Assembly (NCBI GenBank): GCA_019916065.1
Contig: CM034236.1
Span: forward strand, 18,654,805 to 18,718,804
DNA: 64,000 bases
Origin: Vitellaria paradoxa
Taxonomy: Eukaryota; Streptophyta; Magnoliopsida; Ericales; Sapotaceae
Direction of reading: 5' to 3'
Positions 35,187 through 47,689 of this stretch are shown piece by piece. The notes beneath the pieces are model-generated. The model had not been told where the DNA came from. It was given only the letters and a program-made list of their open reading frames with translations, and ran no database searches. Positions within the stretch are counted from its first letter, which is position 1. Each line of letters begins with the position of its first letter. Position numbers and translations under genes: made by a program.

Positions 35187-38100
35187 TGTAATAACCAAAA
35201 TTTGTTAATTTAAATAAATTTATGATTTTGGACATGAGTATAATGAAATAAAAAAGTAAAAGTGATTAATTATGTTAAATAGTATGTTTAAATGGGCTAA
35301 GTTTGAAGGTTTTGGGCCTAAAATATAAAAACTTAGTAAAATGGGCCAGAAAGGAAGGAGCCTAGGCACACAAAGTTGCTTGCTCGGGAGCACAAAGATG
35401 AAGCCTAGACTCCTGGAGTAGTGATAGCTAACAGAAATGTCAATCAACATTTTACATTGCTCCACCATGCACCACACGTATGTCTCATCTAGTTCAGGCC
35501 TAGGAGAAGATGGAGAACAAATAGAGGGGGAAAGGCCAGCTTGCCTCTCTCAAAGGTTTCATATAAGCAAATATATATGTGCACTATCTGTATGTGTGTC
35601 GTTATGTTTGGCCAAAAAGAGAACTGAGGGACGGATGAAAATGAGTAAGCACCTTAAACCTAAACCATTTTCAAATTAACTTTATAATAGTAAAATTTGA
35701 TTCATTTTGAACACAATGGTATGGTTATTTTGACATAAGGATCAACAATTTGAGCGTATGAGATCCAAAAGTTCTTTTGAGTTTTACCAACAAGTTACAA
35801 TCGCTTGTCCTTCTTCGCCCAAGATAGGGATTAAATGCATCTCACTTGCATCTATGTTTTGTAAAAGAGATTAGGATGTTGTTAGTATGACTATTTGAAG
35901 TTTCAAATGGAATTTATTGGATTAAATGTAAATTATAAATGAGCATACATATATATCTATGTCTATAAAAGAGAAACTGAAAGCTCATTACTTGATCCAA
36001 ACTTGATAAAATCTTAAATTGATCATTTTATTGGATTCTTATAAGTGTTATGGTGTTATTTGAAATAAGAAAATTTAAAAGTTTAGCTTAAAGTTGAACC
36101 AATTTGAGATCTTAAGTGAAAAAACAATGTAAATTAAGATCAAAACATACAACACCCACACACTACCTTAAGCTCGTGCGCACAGATCCTAAGGTCCGAG
36201 CACACACCTGCACGTGTGCTTAAACTTGAGCTCTCGTGTGCACCAAGTCTATCTAGCAGCCCAATTTTCCTCTAATTTTTACATAAAATATTTGCTATCT
36301 TAAATGTTAATACCGAAGGATTTAAAAAGGAATTTTTTTGTAAAATAAAGAATGTTTTAACTGTAGAAATGACTAGTTTATGGTTTGAAAAGCATGGTTT
36401 AAGTATTTAGTGAATAATATTGTTAATGGAATGTTGTTTGTGTTAAGATATGATAATATAAGCATGTTATTATTATGATGAGATGCTAAGGATAATGGTT
36501 ACGACATTGTGATTTGTGGTTAAAAGTTTGTTACGATGATAATTTAAAAGAAGTGGAAAGAGACAAAATAATGTTAGTACTTGATATTGATACGTTGTTA
36601 TACAGAGAATATAGAGATGATAATAATAGAGATGAATGAAAAGTGATATTGTGATTACGAGGTTGGCGGATATTAGTAAAATAAAAAGGGTACAGAAACT
36701 ACCATTGGGTTGAAAGACCCTAAACCTAGGCAGGGTTGGTATTCATAATAGTAGGTTAGTAGCCTATAACAATACAGTTATCTAACTAATTGTGGCTCTT
36801 AAGTGTTGACTCAAAAATGACAGTGTTGATAATGATTCAGCCAATCGTGGCCCATGGTCCAAAGATCAAAAATGACAACATTTTGGCTAATCGTGGCCCA
36901 TGGGTGCTGATCCAAAACTAACAACGCTGGTAGTATCTACCCCATGATTGTAATATGATGAGGTGGAAATGGTAAAAGAAAATAAAGAAAGATAATAAAT
37001 GGATATTTGATGAATTAGTTATTGATGTTGAATATGATTATTGATGTTTGGTTATTAAATTGATATATGATTACTAGACATTAATTTATAATGATTATAT
37101 GTTACTTAATTATTAGTGCATATTATATATGTTGGTACTATGCACCACGGGCACAACTGGTTGGTGTTCACATCCTTATAAATTTTGGTGCAAGTGCGAA
37201 TCCTAATAATTAGGTTAGCTCGCAGTGTTAAATTCAGCTTTAACTTATTTGAATTTATGTTATTATTTTAATCAATTAAGACTATGATATTATTTTTATT
37301 TGGAATTATTCTATTGGGTTGTGAGGCTATAAGGCCAACATTTGTTTATTATTATTATGTTGGTATTGTGTTAAAGCTCGTATGCCTGGTTTGGACCAAG
37401 GCTTATTTATTATTATTCTATTGTTAGTTTATCAGTATAGATTGTGGATGTCTACTAAGAGTGGTTATAGCTTTAATGAAGGAATGTGTGTCTTTGATGC
37501 ATGTGGTGTGCATCTTTCATAAGTTTTTTATTATATTTTTGAAATTATGATAAATGACCCCTTTTATTCTCTTGACTAATCTGTGCAATCAGAGTTAATT
37601 GGCCCAGGGGTTTGGCTGTGCACGAAAACCATTACGCCTAAATACCTAGGGATATCTACAGTCTCTTTCTATCTTTCACAATCACAATCTCACAAAATAA
37701 TATCTGATTTCTAATGATCAATGCATACAACTCTAAAATGCTTATGATGTGTGAATATTAGGCTGTCGAGCCTAGCTTGTGTGGATTTCTATTGTCCTTA
37801 TAAGGGTATATACATACTGAGGAGAAAGTGTTATATTGAAAGACGGTCTACAAACACCGAAGTGATCAAACTTAAGTTATATGCTCGAGCTTCCTGCATA
37901 TCCTGTGAAAGGATCAGGTCAATGTAGTTCAGACCTAAGGTGGTCCAAACTAAGTATATTTGTAATGTTGGATGTGTGCATAAGCCTCACTCCAAGTCTA
38001 AGTTGCACCTAGCGTAGGTGGGTTATGAAGGCCATGGTGACCGGACTTAAGCTATCTGTTTGAGCTACCTGCATACCCTATTAAAGGATCAGGTCAATGT

Positions 38101-38345
38101 AGATCTAAAGTAGCACCTCGCGTATATTTGATGTTTTGATATGTATACGTGGATGCCAATGTGATCAAAATGTCATGGATGGCATATGATAAATTGGTTT
38201 GGATTCCAGAATGTCGTGATAGGAAACTAGTGGCCTAAGGCTTTATCCCAACCAAGACTGGCTAAGTGTACTAGTATGCTAAGTATGCTATGCTAAGTGT
38301 ATGAGTTAATGGATAATCGATGATGTTAGTACTGTGCACTAGTTT

Positions 38346-38740
38346 AGTGTGAAAGAGCCTTGCTATTAAGATGACATGAGGAAGAGCCTAACTCTAAGAA
38401 TAAAATGAAAGTCAGTGCCTTAGGTATAACTTCGGAAGAGAACTTCACTCTAGATGATAAAAGGCAGTTAGCACCTCGTGCTTAACTTAGAAAATGAGCC
38501 TTTCTTTAGTGTAAAAGATCAATTAGCACCTTACGCGTAACTAGAGAATGGAGCCTTGTTTGAGAGAGAAGAGACAGTTAGCGACTTGCATGTAATTGGA
38601 AAATAGAGCTTTACTCCAGGTGATAAGAAATAGTTAATGCCTTGCGCATAACTAGGGAAATGAGCCTTATTCAGATGAGAAATAGCAGTTAGCACCTTGC
38701 ACGTAGCTGGGAAATGAAGCCTATCTCCAAGGGTGTGCCT
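38346..38740 (+). repeat. Degenerate 55-bp tandem repeats
   Basis: About six to seven units repeat the pattern AGTTAGCACCTTGC, then G(C/T)AACT, GAAATGAGCCTT and a variable purine-rich end, with a period of 55-56 bp. Units begin near 38466, 38521, 38576 and 38632, with weaker ones before. They lie within the gypsy-type LTR block. Confidence 0.75.
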
Positions 38741-39124
38741 CGTGCGAATGAGTGAGTGTTTATCATTTAGGAAAGGAGTTTAGTTGTGGTAGGAAGCTCA
38801 ACTCCTGAGTAATGATCAAGTCTATGTGCATAGAAGACTAGTGTGATGTGAATGATGTAATTAATATGATTAGGTATGTCATAAGCATGTTAAATGTGAT
38901 GACAATCTATGTTTTAACATTTGTCCCTATCATAGATGACATTTGAAGTATGCATGTCAAATATATATATGGGAATCACAATTTAGAAATCGTTGGATTA
39001 GACAATCCTAAGTCATTCTCAGTCTCTGAAACTTCACTCACTAAGGTGGATGCTCTAGATTGATAAGCGTTTGACTCCTAAGTTTATATCAACCAAGTAG
39101 GCATGTGTTTACATGTATGGAAGT

Positions 39125-39430
39125 GTTCCGGACATGTCTAGTCATGTGTAGGCATGTCAAGACATGGTACATAGCATGACATGGCATGATATGACAAGTG
39201 CTAGCACGGTATATGATGTCCTGGCATGCTATATTATGATGTAAGATGATGATTGAACATGGCAGCATGGAATAATATGATAATATGGCATGTTAACATG
39301 ATGTAACATGGTCATGGCATGGCATAACATAGCATAGTATGGCGATGCATCATGACGTCATGGTATGGCATATCATTTTATCATGTGAACATGGCATGGT
39401 ATGATGGCAATATGTCATATATGTCTTACG
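39125..39430 (+). repeat. Short ATGGCATG-type repeat cluster
   Basis: A dense cluster of ATGGCATG, ACATGGCA and related octamers without fixed spacing, probably replication-slippage DNA inside the LTR block. Confidence 0.6.
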
Positions 39431-40179
39431 TGTGATGTTTGGAATTGTACCAAGTTGTCTCAAGGAAATCTAGTCAATATCATACATCGAGTCCAACTTG
39501 GACTTAAGTTATGATCCAGATATCTTTCATTGACAAAGAGTTTTTATTTACATAATTAGAAATATTTTATTCCAATCATGCAAATAAATCAAATTCAAAA
39601 GTAAAGTAAAATTTTTGATGAATTAGTTATTGATGTTGAATATGATTATTGATTTTGGTTATTAAATTGAAATATGATTACAAGACAATGATTTTATAAT
39701 GATTATATGTTGCTTAATTATTACTGCATATTATATATGTTGGTATTGTATACCATGGGCACAAATGGTTGGTGCTCACGTCCCTACAGATTTTGGTGTA
39801 GGTATGGATCATGATAATTAGATGGGCCGGCAATGTTAGATTTAGTTTTGGTTTATTTAAATTTATGTTATTATTTTAATTAGTCGGGGCTATAATATTA
39901 TTTTTATTTGGAATTATTTGATTAGGTTGTAAAGTCGTAAGGCTAAGATTTGCTTATTGTTATTATGATTATGTTAGGATTGTGTTGGACCTCTTATGGC
40001 TGGTTTGGACCAAGGCTTATTCATTATTATTTTATTGTTAGTTTATCAATATAGATTACCGATTTCTGCTCCTAAGTGGTTATGACTCTAATCAGAAAAT
40101 GTGTATGTGATGTATGTGGTGTGCAACATAATTTACTTACCCCTCAAGTCACAAGATCCAAGGTGTGACATTTAGCATA

Positions 40180-40530
40180 AAAAAAGTAAAATGTGGTCAC
40201 TAACTCTTGTGCTCAGGCTAAATACCATGTTTAACCTCTTCCAGGTGCGAGCTTATTTGGTTCAAGACCTTACTATATGATTTTATTGTTTACTAATATC
40301 ACCTCATGTAATAACAAAGCAACCATTTATATCACTCACAATCTAATCATCCATGAGTGCAATAAACATATTGAAATTGATGTCTACCTAATTCATGAAA
40401 TTGCATTAGACTTAATCTACCTATAGTATGTTCCAACCTCTACACAACCAATTGACATTTTTACGAAGGCTCATAGTATTAATACTTTTAAAAATCAATT
40501 TTGAATGTTGGTCATTATGGATGTGCTAAC
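40180..40530 (+). pseudogene. Copia RNase H fragment
   Basis: A conceptual + strand frame gives NVVTNSCAQAKYHV, then NKATIYITHNLIIHECNKHI and PTSTQPIDIFTKA. These match the RNase H C-terminal region of plant copia polyproteins, where NKA, H...KHIE and DIFTKA motifs recur. Stops are present and no upstream reverse transcriptase adjoins, so it is a relic. It abuts the end of the gypsy LTR block, which may have inserted into it. Confidence 0.7.
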
Positions 40531-40874
40531 CTATGGAGTATTACATTTATAAAATATATATATTACCAAGTCAAAGTTCTACTGTTGTATTTATTTATCC
40601 TTTCTTAGTTAGGTAATGTTTTATACACCTCCAAGATATATTGTGATCTTTCGTAAGTCTATATGTTCCAAGGAAGTTGTAAGAGGTAAGCTAACATAGG
40701 AATTCAAGGAATTGCTTATGAATATAGTACAATAACATAGATAAGATTGTTTAAGTATTTTTTTATGGTATGATTGAATATTTAGAAAAATTAAAACTAC
40801 TAGATTTTCAACCCTAGGAGGAAGTAGGTAAAAGAGGCTATTCATGATGGGTTTAGCAATGAATTGAAGCCACA

Positions 40875-42280
40875 AACTCTTAAGTTTATTGTGAAAACTT
40901 GAGTAACAAGATTTAGGGAGAAGCTTAATTTTTTTTCTCTGTCTATAGCGTTTATATTGCTCTAGGATTTGCCCCACACTAAACTAATTACAAGTCTTCT
41001 ATTTATAGGAAAAAAAAAACTAATGCAAAAAAATAAAATACAAATTGTAAACTAATTATAACAAAATCTTACAAAGTATTAACATTGGTGTCCAAATGGC
41101 TAAAATAGGGGCTTTAATGGCCATAATAGTGTTTTGTTGGCTGCTAAAATTGAGTTCTTTCATTGTATCAACTATCTTGATTCTAGGAAAGATATGTTAT
41201 TTACCTCCTGCTGGATGTAGAATAAGGCTTTGGCATTTTTTTTTATTTTTACATTTTCCTTGTATTCTTTCTATCTGGTTACTGTCTATTGTGCAAGTGG
41301 ATCATTATCTCCTTCACTGGATCATTATCTCCTTCACTAGAATAATCATCCTCTATTATCTTTCAAAGATCTCGAGAGAGAGAGAATTTTCACCTGAATA
41401 CTCTAATAATCATAGCTTTCTCGATCAAAGTTAACACTTGATTTAAAGCATAGTTGAAAGTGGAAGCTGTTGAGGTGGATACCATTGTAAATGTTGAGTT
41501 TTTATGTGAAAATTTATAGAAAATGTTGCTTTACTCTTACTTAGAGTTGGAATTTGGTAAATCCAACAACTAAATTGGATCCAAAACATTAAAAAACCTA
41601 GGGTTAGCATGGTCTAGGAATTTTTTTGGCTTTTCGGGGCTTAAAATGAGATTTTTTGAAAATAAGGGTAAAACAACAATTTTGAAAACATTTTTTTTCC
41701 TTTAAAGCTTATGTGGCCCATGTTGCAGCCTAGCTCAGCTCACCTTATCTGGCGGAAACTATTTTTTTCAGTATTACATCGATGAAACTCTAATGAAGCT
41801 CTGGTGAGGCTCATGAGGGCGCGTTTAGGCTCTGTTCTTGATTCCTAAAATGGTTATATGATCTATGGATCAAGGAGAAGCCTTTTATCCAATTAAAATC
41901 AAGTTTTAGATAGCTTGCTTTCTGGGCAGATCTGGGTTGGTGACCTATGTATGCTCTGTTCGAGTTTCCAAGGCTTCTAATTGCTCAGGGATGGCTAAGG
42001 ACTAGCTCTGAAACCAAATCAAGTTTATTGCAAAAACTTGAGTTACAAGATTTGGCATGAAAATCACTCTTTTTTCTCTCACTTTATAACCTTTATATTA
42101 CTCTACAATTTACCACACACTAAAATGATTACAAGCCTTCTATTTATAGGAAAAATCTAATACTAAAAAAATAAAATGCAAGTTGCAAACCAATTATGAC
42201 AAAATTTTGAAAATGTCAACAACGGTGGTTAGGTGACTAAAATGGAGGCTTTGGTGGCCCTATAATGGCGGCTCTAAAAT
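40875..42280 (-). repeat. Pair of degenerate direct repeats (possible LTRs)
   Basis: About 240 bp at 40875-41110 recur at 42019-42275 in the same orientation. Both have TTTATTGTGAAAACTTGAG-like and TTACAAG(T/C)CTTCTATTTATAG blocks. On the minus strand these contain CCTATAAATAGAAG, a good TATA box. They could be the LTRs of a short deleted element. The DNA between shows no recognised domain, though a 112-codon frame at 41096-41434 overlaps it. A 20-bp tandem duplication (GATCATTATCTCCTTCACT) lies near 41298-41337. Confidence 0.55.
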
Positions 42281-42749
42281 AGTGGCATGTTGGCTATTGA
42301 ATTTGACTTTGAGAATTGCAAATTATCTTCCTAGTTTAATATGCAAGTGACTACATATGCTCATTTGTTCAATCACAATAGAGTATTAAGATTATTGCTG
42401 TTAATTAAGATAATTCCCAATGGCCAGCCCTAATTGGCTTTACATTCAAAAACCAATGCTTTGCTTGTGTTATTAGTTCAATTGTCATAGTAATGGAAAG
42501 GTCATCATGGCAATAATGAAACAAATAACTTCATTAAATGATATAAACTAGATAAAGGTAATAGTAGCTCTTAAGATGATGCAGCTTGTGATGCATCTCA
42601 ATATGGAATGTGGTCAATTAGAAGGTGATTTAGTAAACGTCATCAAAGCAATTGAAAGTGAGGAACCTAATAAAGGGTAAGCATATTAGTCCCATAACCT
42701 AACTAGGATGACTAGTAAGTGTTGATCTTAAAGGGAATGGATTGAAAAG
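42281..42749. other. Unassigned sequence left of copia LTR
   Basis: No gene or repeat family was recognised in this short interval. Confidence 0.4.
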
Positions 42750-43569
42750 TGATACTTCATAATCTTCTAAGTGCTAGTATCCTAATCAACCAATCCAATC
42801 ACAAAGTAGTAAATAGAAAAGGACAAATATAAGGCAAGAAAACCCACACAAGAAAATTCCTCAAAACTTCCACTAAAAATTAAACATTGGTTACAAACTT
42901 AAAACTCTCGATAGATCGACTTCTTGATTCTATACTCTGTTGAGGTTTGCTCGAATCCTCAATACACCAACTCCCTTAGCGAAAGCCCTCTAACTCCTCG
43001 AAAGCACAACACTAAATCCTCAGTAGCTTTGTTGAATCTTCAACTATCTCGAACCACAAATCCAAACTCCTTTGGATCACACTGATGCAATGATCTTTAG
43101 CTAAGTGAATGAGAGAAGAAATAGACTTTTCTTTGCATACCCAATGATGATTATTCTCTCCATGTGAAACCTTAGATTCAACAAGTGTATGTATCACAAA
43201 ACGTGGGACACACACGATTAAAAACAAAGCCTCAAAAGGCCTGAAAATACACTTTATAGGTAGCTTGCTCTCACTACAAGGAGCTTGCTCTCGCTGTGGG
43301 TTGCTTGCTCGTATAGCCTTCCCACCTTGCGAATCAGCGTGACCTTCCTACGTGGTAAATCTTTGGAATGTGGCGCCCAGTATTTTCCCACGAATAACAG
43401 TAGTCTTCTTGCATTTTGATATTTTGGCTCTATTTAGCTTGTTCCAAACTTCTAAGATTAGTTTCTACTTGACTTAAAACTATAGTGCCTTAGCCTACAC
43501 CAAGTCTAGATATTATAGAACTCTTTATCTAACCATAGATTTGCCAATATTAGAATCTAATCCCTAACA
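42750..43569 (-). repeat. 3' LTR of minus-strand copia element
   Basis: On the minus strand it starts TGTTAGGGATTAG at 43569, directly after a polypurine tract reading AAAGGGGGAGATT, and ends GAAGTATCA at 42750. Length 820 bp. It resembles the LTR at 61402-62223 (TTGGCAAATC(T/C)ATGGT, TCTAGACTT(A/G)GTGTAGGCTAAG, and the GTTTGTAACCAA(T/C)GTTT end), so the two elements are of related families. Confidence 0.8.
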
Positions 43570-43959
43570 ATCTCCCCCTTTGGCAATTCCCTACTAAAAC
43601 TCAATAAATGAATTTACAAAAGAAATTAACCTAAATTAAGGTCTCAGTAAACATTGCAATGATCAATATGCTCTGGTTATTAAACCTGTTTGCTACACAC
43701 TTAAACAAAATGATCAAGGCATCATGTGGAAAAAATGATAAAGAAATCAAAAAAATAAAGAAACCAAAAAATAATAAGAAAACCATCAAAGATAATAATC
43801 CATCATATATATAACATAGATGAGTTCAAAGGTTCGTTACAATCCGCAGCAAGACTCAATCCATATCGAAAAGGTACAAAACAAAACCAACATAGCATAT
43901 ACTGCTCCCTCTTTGTGACATGAATTAACAAAAAGATAACCAAAACAAAAGATAAATAA

Positions 43960-45158
43960 TCACTGAGCTTCATCATTATCTCCCTCATTATCACCTCCCC
44001 CTTTATTATAGGTGTTACCTCCATCATCTTGACCACCCATGTGTGGAAAGAAGTCATTGCCAAATGGGTCACCAAATGTACAGGCGTAATTGTTCAAGTT
44101 TTGCTGCACTTGATTTAGGGTGAGAAGCATTTTATGTTGGCAAACCAACCTAACCCTCAAACGAGTATCCATATCTGTCTGGAAGGTATGAAACTCAGCC
44201 TGCCAAGTGTTAATGGCTATGAACCATTGATAGACATTATCCTCAAAAGTGCAATGCTCCCCCTGAATGGAAGCTAACATGGCTCCAATCATATTCATGT
44301 CATCTATCGGAGGTGCACTAGAAGATAGACCACTAGAACTAACTAGAAGAAGGGGACCTCTCAGTTGTGGGGGTATAAGTGGGCGTACAGTAATAGGTCT
44401 AGAGGGTGTGGCTATGACGTGCAGACACATATCAATGAAATTTGGCATTTTGATCAACTAATAGTTTGGAGGACACTCGACACCAAGGGACAAAATGAAA
44501 TGAGTAATAAACAAACCAAATGACATAGAGTCAGATCTAGATGTAGAGTCCTTACCTGCAACAACAAGTTGGAACATGAATAGAGGCAAATCAAAGACTC
44601 TACCAGTGACAATAGAATGAAGCATATTCTCACAACGTTCTGAGACGACAGTGACATGGAATGTAGGGTTAATAGAATTAACTACATATAAATGCAGCAT
44701 TTTATTGATCTCTGAGAGCTCACGATAAGAATATGCGAGATGGTTTGGATAGATGCTCAACCATCATCAGGAACAGAATCAAAATGAACATAGTCAAATC
44801 TAGGAACATTAAAAAACTGGGAGATAACAGAAGGTGTCAACTCAATATCAACAAACTGAACATAAGCATGCAAGACACTAATCGAAAGGTCAACAACATG
44901 TATATTAACATAGACCTTATGAACAAGCTCATCAATAGCACATGAATAATATAGACCTTTAGTCCCAGAAAATGAAGCATAAATTATCCACACTAGACAA
45001 TCAAAAAGACGCTCAACAGTAGGAAAGTCACGTAGCAAAATGCCACATTCAACAACTATGGGCTGACATTTGAAAATATCAATGTAAGTGGTCTATTCAT
45101 TTTCACCCCTAAAACAGTGAGCATCAAAATTGGCACAATTCCTTCTTTTAGGTCCCAT
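43960..45158 (-). pseudogene. Extra copia ORF downstream of pol (plant-transposon-protein-like)
   Basis: The likely start is ATG at 45158 (MGPKRRN). The frame continues through VVECGILLRDFPTVERLFDC and VQFVDIELTPSVISQFFNVP, then a frameshift near 44757-44760 leads to ELSEINKMLHLY and FITHFILSLGV. After a TAG at 44458 it continues to PNFIDMCLHV and an acidic, Gly/Asn-rich C-terminus (DDGGNTYNKGGGDNEGD) ending at 43960. At least two stops and one frameshift make it a pseudogene. Its place between RNase H and the 3' LTR is where some plant copia lineages carry an additional ORF. The pattern of a short N-terminal basic stretch and a terminal-lobe helix motif recalls the Pfam family of putative plant transposon proteins. 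Function is unknown. Confidence 0.6.
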
Positions 45159-46320
45159 GAAAACAAAAAAATAACAGAATATCTCAAGAGTGACACGTAG
45201 GCACTGACTTGGATCAGGGAGAACAGGAATGAAAGAGATGACGTCAAATGAATCTGGACCAGATTATGGCTCAGGGAGCTATAAATAAGCCACCTCGCAG
45301 GAAGCCTGTTCCCGCGGTGTTCCTCTGGCAATCCAGCGGTGATCCCGTGGTCATCCCATAAAGAGGAAGAATCAATTCAACCCTCTCTAAATTTTCCCAT
45401 GACTCAGGGCGCCGATCCCGCCGTCATCCCGTGAATTTTTCCTTTTTTAAATAAAAAGAAAATTGCTTAAATAGGAAAGAAAAATCAAGATTATTAGTGT
45501 ATTCCAAGTTCTATATCCTCAACTACAAAACAAAACATAGTTTTAAGCTTTTGACCATACATAAATAGTTATGAGGAAGAATTCCAAAAATCACTCTACT
45601 ATTTATAACATGTTCACACATGTCGTACTAGTGGTCAAATGCCTATGCGGTGTGTGAATTGAGGTTTATAAATAATCATGATTTGTACTTTTCACATACT
45701 CGTATGAAATTTAAAAATGCTTCTTTTAGACTTTAAATTGAATTGAGTAACGTATGTAGTGTTAGCTCTTCGACCATTTTTCTCCTTAATTCATTGTTTT
45801 CAACTATACACCAATTTTTCAATTTTCTTCCAGCAAATTTTTTTTTTTTAATTTCTTGGCAGCTTTCGCACACTTATAGGTAGGTGGCCATCTTCCTTTA
45901 TCATCTAACACAGAGGGTGGTTGTTTTGATAACTTGTATATCCACGGGCTAGCTACACTCTATCCCATTGGTAGCCTTTTCCAAGTAATTTTACTTTGAA
46001 AGATCTCAAGAGCAACTAATAGTCCAAAAAGAGAATTTAAAAACACAATTGAGTAGTGAAAAGATATTTCATGAAGTCCTAACCTCAGTATATTTACAAT
46101 AAGTACACCACTACCTTGATAAGGAACATCAAAACATAGGTTTCAAGATTATTAAGGAATTCAAATTCATATCTCTTATGTAAACGAAAAGCAATACTTC
46201 CATGATTTTGAATTGTATATGAAGAAATAGCCCTTATAATAGTCATCAAACCATCACTCTTTTTCCCTTAAATACGAAAAATATAGTGTATATATATATG
46301 TACAAAGATCAAGGGATAAT
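45159..46320 (-). other. Non-coding spacer between copia pol and the extra ORF
   Basis: No coding region was recognised. GC-rich direct-repeat text with GATCCCG(T/C)GGTCATCCC lies at 45330-45440, upstream of the extra ORF, where a promoter or leader would be expected. The remainder is AT-rich. Confidence 0.4.
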
Positions 46321-47557
46321 TTTAAGGGGCCCCTAGTTTATGGAACAAATACCTAGAGAGGATCAAAGTGATTCAAACCTCAAATGATCTAAAGGCTTTG
46401 TAAATATATCAGCTAGTTGGTTTTGAGTCTCTATGTGCTCATGGATATGACCTATTGTTTAACTAGCTCACGGATAAAGTAGTATCGAATGCCTATGTGT
46501 TTGGTACGAGAATGTTGAATAGGATTCTTAGAAATATATATAGCACTAAGATTTTCGCAAAATAAGGTCATAATCTACTGCTCCATTCCATAGTCTGCTA
46601 GCATTTCTTTTATCCAAAGAATTTGGGTGCAACAACTGCCAGTAGCTATGTACCCAACTTTGGCAATGTATAAGGATACTGAATTCTGTTTCTTACTATG
46701 CCATGAAACTAAGTTGGTACCTATATAGAAACATCCTCCAGATGTATTCTTCCTATCATCAACACATCCTACCCAAACAGCATCAGAATACTTTACTAGA
46801 GTGGCATTAGTTTCTTGAGAGAACCAAATACCATAATCAAATGTCCTATTTACATATTTAACTATTCTTTTAATAGCATGTATGTGCAATTCTTTAGGAT
46901 TAGACTGAAAGCATGCACAAACACCTATACTAAAAGAAATATCAGGATGGCTAGTGTAAAATCAACTAATTTTCCAGACTCATCTTTAGTTAATTTAGTG
47001 CAAGTGCCCATGGGAGTCCTAGTATGTTTACTACTGTCAAGGCCAAATTTGTTAACTAGGTGTTTGGCATATTTCAACTGCGAGATGAAAATCCCAATCT
47101 CTACTTGTTTAACTTGAAGACCTAGAAAGAAATTTAGTTCACCCATCATGCTCATTTCAAAGTTATCTTCCATGTGTTCACCAAATTCATGAGAAAGTTC
47201 AGGAAAGGTGGATCCAAAAACAATATCATCTACATAAATTTGTGCAACCCAAATATATTTAAAATCCTTACGAATAAATAGAGTTTTGTCCACATTATCT
47301 CTCATAAAACCAAACTCAAGTAAAAAGGTGGTGAGTCTCTTATACCATACTATAAGGGCTTGTTTGAGTCTATAGAGCATTTTTCAATCTAAAAACATGG
47401 TCTAGAAAATATAGATTGACAATCCCTTGGGTTGCTCTACATAGACTTCATCATTCAAAAAATCGTTCAAAAAGGCCCTTTTGACATCCATTTGAAACTG
47501 GTTGAATTTTAAGTAATAGGCCATAGCAAATAATATTCTTATAGACTCTAGCATATA
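46320..47557 (-). pseudogene. Copia reverse transcriptase and RNase H, truncated
   Basis: Reading from 47557 downwards: ESIRILFAMAYYLKFNQFQM and VKRAFLNDFLNDEVYVEQP (reverse transcriptase fingers), LYRLKQALIVWYKRL, then the catalytic YVDD at 47225-47236, and FFLGLQVKQ. RNase H follows from about 46900: IKRIVKYVNRTFDYGIWF, SDAVWVGCVDDRKNTSG and, to 46320, a SKNPIQHSRTKHI and ADIFTKPLD end. Stops interrupt it near 47395 and 46565, and frames shift around 46900-46930. Integrase, protease and gag are missing because homology ends abruptly at 47557, where gypsy LTR text begins. It shares orientation with the LTR at 42750. Confidence 0.88.
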
Positions 47558-47689
47558 ACTGGCCATAATTAAATACCATGTAAGATAACATGTAAATGGC
47601 CAAAATTAAAAACCGAGTATTACATTCTTCTCTTCTTATAAAAATTTCGTCCTCAAAATTTACATAACATATCTTAATCCGAAAACAAG

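Larger units (their letters stand above)
35187..40170 (+). mobile_element. Gypsy-type LTR block, 5 kb, internally duplicated
   Basis: It begins TGTAATAACCAAAATT and ends AAGGTGTGACA, the termini of the gypsy-type LTRs elsewhere in this window. A block near its 3' end (GGGCACAA, then ATCCTTATAAATTTTGG or ACGTCCCTACAGATTTTGG) matches the same region of the solo LTRs at 9060 and 51350. The last 500 bp occur twice, at about 37005-37517 and 39612-40118, so two LTR copies, or one with an inner duplication, make up the block. No matching 5-bp flanks were found. No coding domain was seen. Confidence 0.6.
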
